This document shows, in pieces, positions 32,200 to 38,787 of a DNA stretch of 42,658 bases. The stretch is from Desulfonatronovibrio magnus. GTDB lineage: Bacteria > Desulfobacterota > Desulfovibrionia > Desulfovibrionales > Desulfonatronovibrionaceae. Both the position numbers and the translations under genes were made by a program. The stretch lies in assembly GCF_000934755.1 (NCBI RefSeq), contig NZ_KN882182.1, positions 52,113 through 94,770 of the forward strand. The letters are read 5' to 3'. The notes below the pieces were generated by a model, which ran no database searches, was not told the origin of the DNA, and saw only the letters and a program-made list of their open reading frames with translations. Every line of letters begins with the position of its first letter. The stretch's first letter is position 1.

Positions 32200-32784
32200 T
32201 CAAATCTCATTCATCAAAATCCCATTGACTTCCTTGTCCTCAATACCCAGGTAACGCATGGTGACCGCAGGGCTGCTATGATTAAACCGCTTACAGAGAA
32301 CCTCGAAGCCTACCCCGTACTTGATCCGCTGAATATATCCAAATGTCTTACGCAGGCTATGTGTCCCGTAGTTGCCTCTCAGATTAATAGCCTTGCACCA
32401 GGACTTAACGAGTCTATTGGCTGCACTTACAGTTATTGCCCTGCTGCCCTTCTTGCTTTTGAACAGATAGTCATCAGGCTCGAGCCCGGCACCGGCCAGG
32501 TAGTCCTCCAAAGCTCTATGCACAGACCTATTGATCAGCAAAATATTGTCCTTGTCCGTCTTCTGCTCACGGATACGTAGTGTCTCTCCAGGCCTCAAAC
32601 CTTGAACTTGCTTCACCTTCAGCTTCAGGATATCTCCGATCCGCAAGCCATTGTTGATTCCTATGGTAAACAGCAGCAAGTCTCTCGGCTTATTTTGGAG
32701 CAACTGCTTGATGGCTTTGATGTCTTCCAGGTTTCTTATGGGCTCAACTTTTATGGAGCTGCCCTTTTGTGGATGGTTTGTCAT
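32200..32784 (-). CDS. Second, short tyrosine recombinase
   Basis: 194 aa, essentially only a catalytic domain, as in Tn916-independent short integrases of plasmids and resolvase-type recombinases. Catalytic residues: Arg in NNGLRIGDILKLK, Lys in REQKTDKDN, His/Arg in HSLRKTFGYIQR, His in FNHSSPAVT, Tyr in MRYLG. No arm-binding domain is present, so it may resolve plasmid multimers rather than integrate the element. It faces the convergent operon across the shared terminator. It is independent of the 368-aa integrase at the left end. Confidence 0.88.
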   Translation of the reverse strand: MTNHPQKGSSIKVEPIRNLEDIKAIKQLLQNKPRDLLLFTIGINNGLRIGDILKLKVKQVQGLRPGETLRIREQKTDKDNILLINRSVHRALEDYLAGAGLEPDDYLFKSKKGSRAITVSAANRLVKSWCKAINLRGNYGTHSLRKTFGYIQRIKYGVGFEVLCKRFNHSSPAVTMRYLGIEDKEVNGILMNEI

Positions 32785-32992
32785 AGGTTCAAGCTATATC
32801 AACTAAAATGAAATTAAGTCAATAATAATTTGCGTTTACCTACCAAAGTGAAGGTAGTGGGGTTGGGGGGCTACAAGTACAACGCTGATTTTATTGGATA
32901 TTTTTTATCTAAAAAGCTTAATATCAACTTTTGGACAAAAGTTGGTATTTAATCTTCTTGCAATGTTTCAAGCCCTGAGATATCTATCCATT

Positions 32993-33997
32993 ATGTCATT
33001 TGAAATTCCATCCCCACACGATGTAGGCTTCAAGACCTTTTTCCAGGATAAAGAGCTGGTCCGGGATTTCATCAACCACTACATACCAGATGAAATCAAG
33101 TCATATCTGGATCTGTCAGTAATAGAAATTGATATCAGCGGGTTTGTAGCTGAAGAGTTTAAAGAGTTCCGCACTGACGTGGTTGTGAGAGTGCAACTAA
33201 AAAATAGCGATCAGATGGCAGATCTCTATTTCCTGTTTGAGCATAAAAGTTACCCAGACAGGTACGCCCGCCTTCAAGCTCTTCACTATTCGGTCCAGAA
33301 ATGGATGAATCTGTACAGACGAAATAAGCTCGGCGGCTACTTGCCTATAGTTATCCCTGTGATTATTTATCATGGTGTAAGCGAATGGACATTCAGCCAC
33401 GAATTTGAAGACTATTTTGAAATACCCCATGAATCATTCAGGGTTTTTGTTCCTAAATTCAGGCATTTGCTGCATGACATAACCCATATGAGAGACGAGG
33501 CTTTCAAAACCTCTATCCTTATGGAAATATTTCACCTGCTTTTTAAGTACATACACTTCCCTGAGCTGGACATAAAGTTGCAGGAAATATTTGACTTGCT
33601 TGAGCAGCTGCCTGATGAGGACAAGAGAAAAGAATATCTGTTTAATATTTTGAAATACGTACTGGCATCTGGCTCCTTGAGTGAGGAGCGGGTAACTGAG
33701 CATACCAGACGATTTCCAGGAGGTAAGGATATGGTAGGAGTAGCAATGCAAGAAATTGAAAAAAGGGTTGAGCAAGCAAGGAGACCTTATTGGGAGGGTG
33801 TTGCTAAACTTGAAAACGCCCAGGAAACCTTGATAGACCTCGCAACAGAGGTATACGGCCCAATACCCGGCATGCTCCAGGTTAAAATCAAGTCCATTCA
33901 ATCCATAGAGAATCTCAGGGCTCTAAACAGAAAAATAATCAGGACAGAGTCGTTGGATGAATTCACAGAAATGGTAAACACAGCAGCACTCAATTAG
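32993..33997 (+). CDS. Rpn family recombination-promoting nuclease / putative transposase
   Basis: 334 aa from the ATG at 32993; an in-frame upstream extension from 32894 is AT-rich and lacks a ribosome binding site. Opens SPHDVGFKTFFQDKELVRDF, the hallmark of the PF04754 (Transposase_31)/Rpn family. PD-(D/E)XK elements: FRTDVVVRVQL (Asp), LYFLFEHKSYPD (Glu-x-Lys), YSVQKW. Then PIVIPVIIYHG typical of the family. The C-terminus is helical. Rpn proteins cut DNA and promote RecA-independent recombination, and have been linked to phage defence. It is the last gene before attR, a usual place for cargo or defence genes. Confidence 0.85.
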   Translation: MSFEIPSPHDVGFKTFFQDKELVRDFINHYIPDEIKSYLDLSVIEIDISGFVAEEFKEFRTDVVVRVQLKNSDQMADLYFLFEHKSYPDRYARLQALHYSVQKWMNLYRRNKLGGYLPIVIPVIIYHGVSEWTFSHEFEDYFEIPHESFRVFVPKFRHLLHDITHMRDEAFKTSILMEIFHLLFKYIHFPELDIKLQEIFDLLEQLPDEDKRKEYLFNILKYVLASGSLSEERVTEHTRRFPGGKDMVGVAMQEIEKRVEQARRPYWEGVAKLENAQETLIDLATEVYGPIPGMLQVKIKSIQSIENLRALNRKIIRTESLDEFTEMVNTAALN

Positions 33998-34018
33998 TCT
34001 CCTCCCCTTCCCGTACAA

Positions 34019-34050
34019 GAGGCCACCCCGCACTAACCAGGGGTGGCCTC
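34019..34050 (+). terminator. Strong hairpin after the Rpn gene
   Basis: GAGGCCACCCC (34019-34029) and GGGGTGGCCTC (34040-34050) form a perfect 11-bp stem with a 10-nt loop. There is no T-run, so it may be a terminator, a transcript stabiliser or a barrier. The rest of 34051-34471 shows no gene. Confidence 0.6.
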
Positions 34051-34471
34051 CATGCACATCACATCTAAATCACGCCGCCTTACCCAGCGGTGTGTTGATG
34101 CTGCTGCTGGATGACGAGTAGCCAAGTTGAACTGTATCTTGTGATATAATCGGGGAGCAGAAACAAGCCTTTTGTTCCCCGTCTTATTCCAGTTAACGGC
34201 TATATTTCTGAAGTAGTCCATCCCCCAGAATTTTGAAGACTACCACTCTCCCGGGCTTGGTGAAACATTTTTCGTCTCATCAGTCAGGGAAATATATTTT
34301 TGGATTGCTCATGTAAGAGGGAGCTGATAGGTTCTACAGCGACAACCTACTTTTTTTAAGTTAATACAGTACGTTGAGTGATCATTTCTCGTTTATTCCT
34401 GAAGTTTTTGTCAATAACAGGGAACATCGCTGAAAAAAAAAACTCATTATGGCTTGATACCGCTAAAAAAT

Positions 34472-34495
34472 TGGAAACGGTTTTGGAAACGGTTT
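34472..34495 (+). repeat. Right arm-type tandem site
   Basis: Identical 24 bp to 9447-9470, two tandem GGAAACGGTTT units, 69 bp inside attR and in the same orientation as the left site. Confidence 0.8.
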
Positions 34496-34564
34496 ACTTC
34501 TAAAAAGGCAGGAAAACATGGGTTTAATCGGTGGAATTCGGCCTAATTCCGGTCAAATCACGCT

Positions 34565-34609
34565 CTTTCACGCCGGTAACAGGGGTTCAAATCCCCTTGG
34601 GGACGCCAA
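34565..34609 (+). other. attR core (45 bp)
   Basis: Exact duplicate of the tRNA-Glu 3' end (9358-9402), including the T arm and CCA. It lacks the 5' half of the tRNA, so it is not a functional gene. Confidence 0.93.
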
Positions 34610-34620
34610 ATAAAATCAAT

Positions 34621-34653
34621 GGGTTATGGCTTATAGAGCTGTAACCCTTTTTT
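34621..34653 (+). terminator. Terminator just beyond attR
   Basis: GGGTTA...TAACCC with internal GCT/AGC pairing, followed by six T. Plausibly the ancestral terminator of tRNA-Glu, displaced by the insertion. Confidence 0.6.
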
Positions 34654-34655
34654 AT

Positions 34656-34737
34656 TTTCCAACCCTATTTCCAACCTTCAAGACAAATTAGCGATACAGA
34701 GCGGACAGCAGTTTTAGCTTGTCTGATTAATCCTTAG
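34656..34737 (+). pseudogene. Left-end remnant of a second related element: arm-like repeat and cytochrome 3' end
   Basis: 34681-34737 encodes RQISDTERTAVLACLINP then a stop, matching the cytochrome end at 11109-11375 (LSEAERKAVLAYLINP); the last 28 nt are nearly identical. Just before it, 34656-34677 has two tandem TTTCCAACC units, a degenerate form of the inverted arm motif. The order core - arm - cytochrome end repeats that of the intact element with the middle deleted. Confidence 0.65.
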
Positions 34738-34919
34738 GCTCCCAGACTGGTACTTGCAGCACAAGGCTCACTTGTGTTGGTAGAGTTTTGCTTTGCGCTT
34801 TGGACAACACTGGGATCTCTATCTCTAAGCGTCTCAAACCAGAAAGACTATGAGCCTCGAAAAGGCTTGCCAACCAGGACAGCCGCATATATATTTTTTT
34901 AAAATCTAAAGGAAATAAA

Positions 34920-35147
34920 ATGCAGCAGACACAGATAGCCCAGGAAATTAAAAAACTGGAACCTGCCCATAGACTCAGCCTGGTTCAGGAAATATGGGCC
35001 TCAATTGCCATAGATAAGGCCCAGATTCCTTTTCCTGACTGGCAGAAAGATGAGTTGAAATTCAGATATGAGCAGTATAAGAACGGTAAAATGAGCCTTA
35101 TCGACTGGTGCAATGTCCATCAGAAACTTAGAGACAAGGTTAAGTGA
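34920..35147 (+). CDS. Addiction-module antitoxin (ParE-partner family)
   Basis: 75 aa, preceded by AAAGGAAATAAA. It has the pattern of short putative addiction-module components (TIGR02574-like): RLSLVQEIWASIAIDKAQIP then WQKDELKFRYEQYKNGKMSLIDW. These antitoxins accompany ParE/RelE toxins. The stop overlaps the GTG of the truncated toxin at 35144. The antitoxin outlives its toxin, a common end state of TA decay. Confidence 0.8.
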   Translation: MQQTQIAQEIKKLEPAHRLSLVQEIWASIAIDKAQIPFPDWQKDELKFRYEQYKNGKMSLIDWCNVHQKLRDKVK

Positions 35148-35227
35148 AACCTTTCTATACAGACAGGGCTCTGCTTGACCTGGAAATAGCTTTTGACTGG
35201 TACGAGAACCAATTCCCGCTTGAGTAG
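35144..35227 (+). pseudogene. Truncated ParE/RelE toxin
   Basis: The GTG overlaps the antitoxin stop. The frame reads KPFYTDRALLDLEIAFDWYE then NQFPLE and TAG at 35225. Intact ParE proteins have about 95 residues and begin with the same V-F-A-DL-A-WYE pattern, so at least two-thirds is missing. The following bases do not restore the domain in any frame I could read. Confidence 0.75.
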
Positions 35228-35380
35228 TTCTCGGGCCAGTGCGGTTTGTCGGTCCTTTCTGAAGTCTGGCGCAGTGATGTTCCTGCCATTGCCGTGGGCT
35301 AAACTCTTATGTCTTATCCAGGTGATGCTAACTTTCAAAAGAATCCTGCCCACCCCGGTTAAACGACAGAGGGCTTAACT

Positions 35381-35454
35381 GGGCAGGCGGAACACACGGA
35401 AGGACACAGAATTTGAAGATTTCTTTTCCGTGCTTTTCCGTGTATTCTGTGGGC
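35381..35454. repeat. 74-bp hairpin repeat, copy 1
   Basis: Contains GGAACACACGGAA and, after a short spacer, TTTTCCGTGCTTTTCCGTGT ending in GTGGGC, so CACGGAA and TTCCGTG can pair. Copy 2 is at 36063-36134. The two copies flank the BECR/DUF2283 gene pair in direct orientation. Confidence 0.85.
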
Positions 35455-35511
35455 GATAATCTTTTTTAACTCTTTCCCTATGGAACATACTGAAGGGCGA
35501 GGGTGAACTAT

Positions 35512-35814
35512 ATGAAAACTACATTTTCCGTTCATGGTGCCCGCATTCGATTAACTGATGAGAGATGGGCACACATTGTTGAAGAGCATGGCGAGATTTC
35601 TGAGATGATGGATGCTGTTCTACAAACAGTAAACAAGCCTGAATTCATATTCGCGGGGAACAACGGTGAGCTTTTAGCCGTTCGTGAGGTCAAAGCAGGA
35701 AAATACCTTGTGGTACCATACAGAGAACAGGACAAGGATGGTTTCATTATAACAGCCTTTGTGACCAAAAGACTGCATACATTGCAGAGGAGAGTAAAGC
35801 TATGGCCCAATTAG
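35512..35814 (+). CDS. BECR-fold-like toxin partner of DUF2283
   Basis: 100 aa from the ATG at 35512 (GAGGGTG 8 nt upstream; an in-frame GTG 9 bp earlier is possible). It reads RLTDERWAHIVEEHGEI...MMDAVLQTVNKPEFIFAGN and YLVVPYREQDKDGFIITAFV. This resembles barnase/EndoU/ColicinE5/RelE-like small nucleases (the PBECR group) that are genetically coupled to DUF2283 proteins. The RNase role is inferred from family resemblance and pairing. The last 13 bases overlap the DUF2283 gene. Confidence 0.65.
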   Translation: MKTTFSVHGARIRLTDERWAHIVEEHGEISEMMDAVLQTVNKPEFIFAGNNGELLAVREVKAGKYLVVPYREQDKDGFIITAFVTKRLHTLQRRVKLWPN

Positions 35815-36032
35815 CAATCAATAATTTCATGGCCGTCATGCCCGCTGTCAAGATAGCACCCGAGAAAACATTTTGGACGACCTATGATGAAGAAGCGGAT
35901 GTTCTTTATATTAATTTCAAAAAGCCAAGTTATGCTGATGACAGTGAACTGACTGACGACGATGTCATCATTAGATACGAGCGAGGAGAAATCATTGGAT
36001 TGACGTTTCTAAATGCAAGCAAGCGAAAATGA
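35802..36032 (+). CDS. DUF2283 domain protein (probable antitoxin)
   Basis: 76 aa. Core DEEADVLYINFKKPSYADDS...DDDVIIRYERGEIIGLTFLN is a clear DUF2283 domain, whose members accompany the toxin type encoded just upstream. It overlaps the toxin gene by 13 bp, with GGAGAG for ribosome binding inside the toxin's end. A residual downstream repeat (36063) marks the cassette end. Confidence 0.85.
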   Translation: MAQLAINNFMAVMPAVKIAPEKTFWTTYDEEADVLYINFKKPSYADDSELTDDDVIIRYERGEIIGLTFLNASKRK

Positions 36033-36062
36033 TGCTTTTTGTGGAAACTTTAAGAAAATCCT

Positions 36063-36134
36063 GCCCACGGAACACACGGAAAGTCACTGAACTTAAAGAT
36101 TTTTTTTCCGTGCTTTTCCGTGTATTCTGTGGGC
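36063..36134. repeat. 74-bp hairpin repeat, copy 2
   Basis: GCCCAC-GGAACACACGGAAA ... CCGTGTATTCTGTGGGC; the outer ends GCCCAC and GTGGGC also pair, so the unit can fold into a long hairpin. See copy 1 at 35381-35454. Confidence 0.85.
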
Positions 36135-36218
36135 AAAATTTATTGTGTTTCATAGACAGCCGAAAGCTGCTGATCATTAGCTTTTCTTTGCGCATTGAAA
36201 ATGTCGAGGGATACATGT

Positions 36219-36620
36219 ATGCCTGATACAAGAGAAATGATAAAATATTGGATAAAGAGTTCGGACAATGATTTTAAGGCAATGAATCACTTATTTGACA
36301 AAGGGCACTACACATGGGCTTTATTTGTCGGCCATCTGGTTGTTGAAAAATTGCTGAAAGCTCTTTATTCGCAAAAGAATGAAACCAACCCTCCTTTCAT
36401 TCATGATTTATATAGGCTTGCAGAGAAATGCTCCATCGATCTAGATGAAGATCAAAAAGATTCTCTTGATACCATTACCACATTCAACATACAAGCTCGA
36501 TATGATGACTACAAAATGGAGTTTCATAAAAAATGCACTAAGCAATTTACAAAAGAATGGATCGATTCCATAACGGAGCTGAGAAAATGGATAAGAGAGA
36601 AGCACCTGAACAAATATTAG
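36219..36620 (+). CDS. HEPN domain toxin-type protein
   Basis: 133 aa from the ATG at 36219. It reads IKYWIKSSDNDFKAMNHLFD...HYTWALFVGHLVVEKLLKAL, the typical first two helices of HEPN proteins, then FIHDLYRLAEKC and FNIQARYDDYKMEFHKKCTK. The last contains an R-x(n)-H pattern like the HEPN RNase site. Paired with the MNT gene that begins within its last 34 bases; HEPN/MNT pairs act as toxin-antitoxin systems where MNT adenylylates HEPN. Whether this copy is active is unknown. Confidence 0.85.
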   Translation: MPDTREMIKYWIKSSDNDFKAMNHLFDKGHYTWALFVGHLVVEKLLKALYSQKNETNPPFIHDLYRLAEKCSIDLDEDQKDSLDTITTFNIQARYDDYKMEFHKKCTKQFTKEWIDSITELRKWIREKHLNKY

Positions 36621-36895
36621 GTTATATTAATCAATTAAAAATGTCGTATTCTGATCTCAAGAAAGTTTACATTTTTGGATCCTTTGTCAAAGGTTCATCC
36701 AGAAAGGATAGTGATATTGATATGGCATTGGTTTTTGATGATGTGGAGGATACTTTTGACCGTCAGGTTCAACTGATGAAAATTCGTAGAAACTATGACT
36801 CACGCATTGAACCTCATGTTTTCAGGCTTGCGGATTTCAATGAAAATCATCCCCTGGCAGCGGAGATAATATCAACAGGGATTGAAATTCATTGA
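36587..36895 (+). CDS. MNT nucleotidyltransferase antitoxin of the HEPN pair
   Basis: 102 aa from the ATG at 36587 (GGAGCTGAGAAA upstream). VYIFGSFVKGSSRKDSDIDMAL contains the GS...S/D-x-D signature of minimal nucleotidyltransferases (Asp-x-Asp present). It overlaps the HEPN gene by 34 bp in the typical HEPN-MNT order. Adenylylation of the toxin is known for related MntA proteins. Confidence 0.88.
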   Translation: MDKREAPEQILGYINQLKMSYSDLKKVYIFGSFVKGSSRKDSDIDMALVFDDVEDTFDRQVQLMKIRRNYDSRIEPHVFRLADFNENHPLAAEIISTGIEIH

Positions 36896-36929
36896 GGATG
36901 GAATTGATGGAATGGACTAAGGCCAAGTA

Positions 36930-37010
36930 CTTAAGGTAGGAACCGTATGAGGTAATTCCTCACGTACGGATCGTGCGGGGGCACCGGGCAACCGGCATCC
37001 CTACCGCGAT
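36930..37010 (+). ncRNA. 3' fragment of a group II intron (domains V-VI)
   Basis: GGAACCGTATGAGG-TAAT-TCCTCACGTACGGATC (36939-36972) folds as the domain V hairpin with the usual 2-nt bulge region, followed by a domain VI-like stem and CATCCCTACC. The canonical catalytic AGC is AAC here, and no intron-encoded reverse transcriptase is present, so it is a dead remnant. Confidence 0.6.
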
Positions 37011-37048
37011 CCCAGCCAACTCAGTTAATTTTTTGCAGGAGAGAGTTG

Positions 37049-37273
37049 ATGAAAGCACAGAAAATTACGACCTTTACTGATAAAACTGGAAGGCTCATAA
37101 ATTTACCGACTTTTAAGCCAATGCAACAAGTTGAATTAATTGTTCTGTTTCCTCTCCAGGAAAATTCGCCTGCTGTCAAAAAGAGACGTCCACCAGAAAA
37201 ACTCAAAGGTGTGCTGTTAGAAAAAGGTGATATTTTTTCTTCGGCACCCCATAGTGATTGGGGTATTTCCTGA
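37049..37273 (+). CDS. VapB-type antitoxin
   Basis: 74 aa; CAGGAGAGAGTTG provides ribosome binding. The sequence FTDKTGRLINLPTFKPMQQV...LIVLFPLQ and KLKGVLLEKGDIFSSAP resembles short antitoxins (DUF2281-like) paired with PIN toxins. The TGA stop overlaps the ATG of the following broken vapC. No DNA-binding motif is clear. Confidence 0.6.
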   Translation: MKAQKITTFTDKTGRLINLPTFKPMQQVELIVLFPLQENSPAVKKRRPPEKLKGVLLEKGDIFSSAPHSDWGIS

Positions 37274-37656
37274 TGCTCGTCTTGGATACGCATATCTGGA
37301 TATGGTGAATCAACCAGACATCCGAGCGGCTTCCGTTGGAAATCGTAAAGCTGATTGAACAGACGGACCTTGTCGCTATTTCAGCAATTTCATGCTTTGA
37401 GGTGACATGGCTTTACGATCATGGAAGAATTCATCTGGAAATCCCTGTTCAAGAGTGGATGACTCAAGCGACTGAGGATGCCCAAATTGTAAGCCTGCCG
37501 GTTTCCTGTGCAATCGCCGGCCTTGCCGCTGCGTTGCCTGAACATCACAAGGATCCCCAGGATCGTATCATCATTGCAACCTCCATCAATGAAAAGCGAG
37601 CTAGCTTTGGAAACCTGGAGGATCTGAAAAAGGATCTTTTGTCCAATGAATTATAA
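37273..37656 (+). pseudogene. VapC-type PIN-domain toxin with one in-frame stop
   Basis: The frame ATG 37273 reads MLVLDTHIWIW, then TGA at 37306, then continues without a shift: INQTSERLPLEIVKLIEQTD...VAISAISCFEVTWLYDHGRI...DPQDRIIIATSI to the stop at 37656. PIN hallmarks are present: Asp5 of LDTHIWIW, Glu in FEVTWL, and DPQDR/IIIATS. Relatives have Trp or a similar residue after WIW, so a TGG-to-TGA change is the simplest explanation. One point mutation separates it from an intact 127-aa toxin. Confidence 0.85.
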
Positions 37657-37958
37657 ACTTGCCTGGACTCAAGGTTTCAAAAGAGGCTTCAAGAAGGCAA
37701 CCAGAAACAACAAGCCCTTACAGGAAAAGATTTTTTCCGTATTGGACAATCTATGCAAAAAGCCTTTTGATGCAAAATTGAAGACGCATAAACTGCATGG
37801 AAAATTGATGGATCTTTGGCTTGCCCGGTTTAATTCCGAAGGACAGCGAAGCGGATTTAACTGGGGCTTGCCATGTAGAGTATGACTGCCGGATTGTTTT
37901 TGCGTTTTAAAAAGATCCTGATTCAGAAAATGACCTGGTCGTATTTGCTAAGTCCTAG
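37646..37958 (+). pseudogene. YafQ/RelE-like toxin broken by a palindromic micro-insertion
   Basis: The start reads MNYKLAWTQGFKRGFKKATR...LKTHKLHGKLMDLW, a YafQ/RelE-family toxin. A palindromic insert of about 39 nt plus an 8-bp duplication (GGCTTGCC at 37818-37825 and 37865-37872) follows, shifting the frame. The downstream frame resumes as HVEYDCRIVFAF, TAA, KDPDSENDLVVFAKS to 37958. At least one further indel or stop has accumulated. The 5' end overlaps vapC by 11 bp. Confidence 0.75.
37826..37864. mobile_element. Palindromic micro-element inserted in a toxin gene
   Basis: Arms CGGTTTAATTCCG and CGGATTTAACTGGGG flank a short centre. It is flanked by two GGCTTGCC copies that look like an 8-bp target duplication. 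A similar hairpin with CCCCGTTGAAT and ATTCAACTGGGG arms occurs at 6314-6361. Confidence 0.65.
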
Positions 37959-38054
37959 TTTATTTATGAGCTATGATCATACACGAAGCATCAGCGACGT
38001 AATACAGGGAAAGAGCGCTTCCCCCCTTGCCTCTTCCCCCTTACCACGTTTGCT

Positions 38055-38117
38055 ATGAGCCACGAGCTATGAACTATCAGCCACGAGCCATCAGCCATGA
38101 ACTATGACCTACGAGCC
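38055..38117 (+). repeat. Degenerate heptamer tandem array (nine units)
   Basis: Nine successive 7-bp units: atgagcc, acgagct, atgaact, atcagcc, acgagcc, atcagcc, atgaact, atgacct, acgagcc. Consensus close to ATSAGCC. Confidence 0.85.
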
Positions 38118-38192
38118 ATAAATAGTTCGGGGTCAGACCCCAAGGCCGGCAAGAGGTTGGCAGTGAAAGGTACCAATCATAGGAGGAACTGT

Positions 38193-38420
38193 ATGTTTTT
38201 TGAAAGAATCGAATGGAACCCCAGAGTATGCAACGGAAAGCCTGTCATTAGGGGAACGAGAATTCCTTTGGGCATCATTCTGGAACAGATAGCGCACGGA
38301 GTTTCCTGGGAGCAGCTATTACGCGACTATCCAGAGCTGACCAGGGACGACATCCAGGCGACGCTCTTCTTTGCACGAGCGAATATTGAACATGCCGACA
38401 TCCGGGAGGTTCATGCCTGA
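38193..38420 (+). CDS. DUF433 antitoxin
   Basis: 75 aa from the ATG at 38193, AGGAGG 6 nt upstream. It reads RIEWNPRVCNGKPVIRGTRI...LEQIAHGVSWEQLLRDYPEL with the DUF433 helix-turn-helix core (P-V-I-RGTRIP, DYPELTRDDI). DUF433 proteins are antitoxins for DUF5615 PIN-like toxins. The stop overlaps the following gene by 8 bp. Longer frames starting near 38097 have no ribosome binding site. Confidence 0.93.
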   Translation: MFFERIEWNPRVCNGKPVIRGTRIPLGIILEQIAHGVSWEQLLRDYPELTRDDIQATLFFARANIEHADIREVHA

Positions 38421-38787
38421 AATGATGCGCCTCTATTTGGACCAGATGATCCAAGTGCATGTTCGTGATGTATTGGCACGAATGGGATTTAATGTTGTCC
38501 GGGCATCAGAATTTGGTCAATCTCGGTCGGATGACCACGAAATACTTGCCAAGGCTATACAGGAACAGCGAATACTGATTACACTAGACGATCACTTCGG
38601 TGATTGGGCTGTTCTTCCCCTGAATTTGCATTATGGCGTGATCCGGTTGAAAGTGTATCCAACTTCCGCTCAAAATATTCTTGACCTCGTCACCCCCTTT
38701 CTGGAGAAGGTTGATCCGGCGGACTTGCTCAACTACCTTGTTATATTATCAAAAACAAGAGAGAAGTGGATTTCGTCTGCACAGTAA
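38413..38787 (+). CDS. DUF5615 PIN-like toxin
   Basis: 124 aa from the ATG at 38413 (GGGAGGTTC upstream). LYLDQMIQVHVRDVLARMGF, VVRASEFGQSRSDDHEILAK and LITLDDHFGD correspond to the conserved Asp residues of DUF5615 (Mut7-C/PIN-fold) proteins. Paired with DUF433 as a two-gene toxin-antitoxin operon with an 8-bp overlap. No damage is seen; likely an intact pair. Confidence 0.9.
   Translation: MPEMMRLYLDQMIQVHVRDVLARMGFNVVRASEFGQSRSDDHEILAKAIQEQRILITLDDHFGDWAVLPLNLHYGVIRLKVYPTSAQNILDLVTPFLEKVDPADLLNYLVILSKTREKWISSAQ

Larger units (their letters stand above)
9358..34609 (+). mobile_element. 25-kb integrative element in tRNA-Glu
   Basis: Bounded by a perfect 45-bp direct repeat of the tRNA-Glu 3' end. 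It carries an integrase next to attL, an HTH/Xis-like gene, a type I restriction-modification operon, an iteron-rich candidate origin, a PrimPol-helicase, a recombination and AAA/VWA operon, a second recombinase and an Rpn nuclease. I found no virion, relaxase or type IV secretion genes. It is therefore best described as an integrative plasmid or satellite-like element; mobilisation by a helper is possible. Confidence 0.9.

Noticed and set aside
32894-32992. Longer N-terminus for the Rpn nuclease
   Set aside because: The extra 33 residues have no family counterpart; the family starts at SPHDVGF, right after the chosen ATG.
34033-34221. 62-aa minus-strand frame
   Set aside because: It begins in the strong hairpin region and matches no known family; no ribosome binding site on that strand.
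37306-37308. Selenocysteine UGA in vapC
   Set aside because: No SECIS-like hairpin right after the codon, and the expected residue at this place in PIN toxins is not cysteine.
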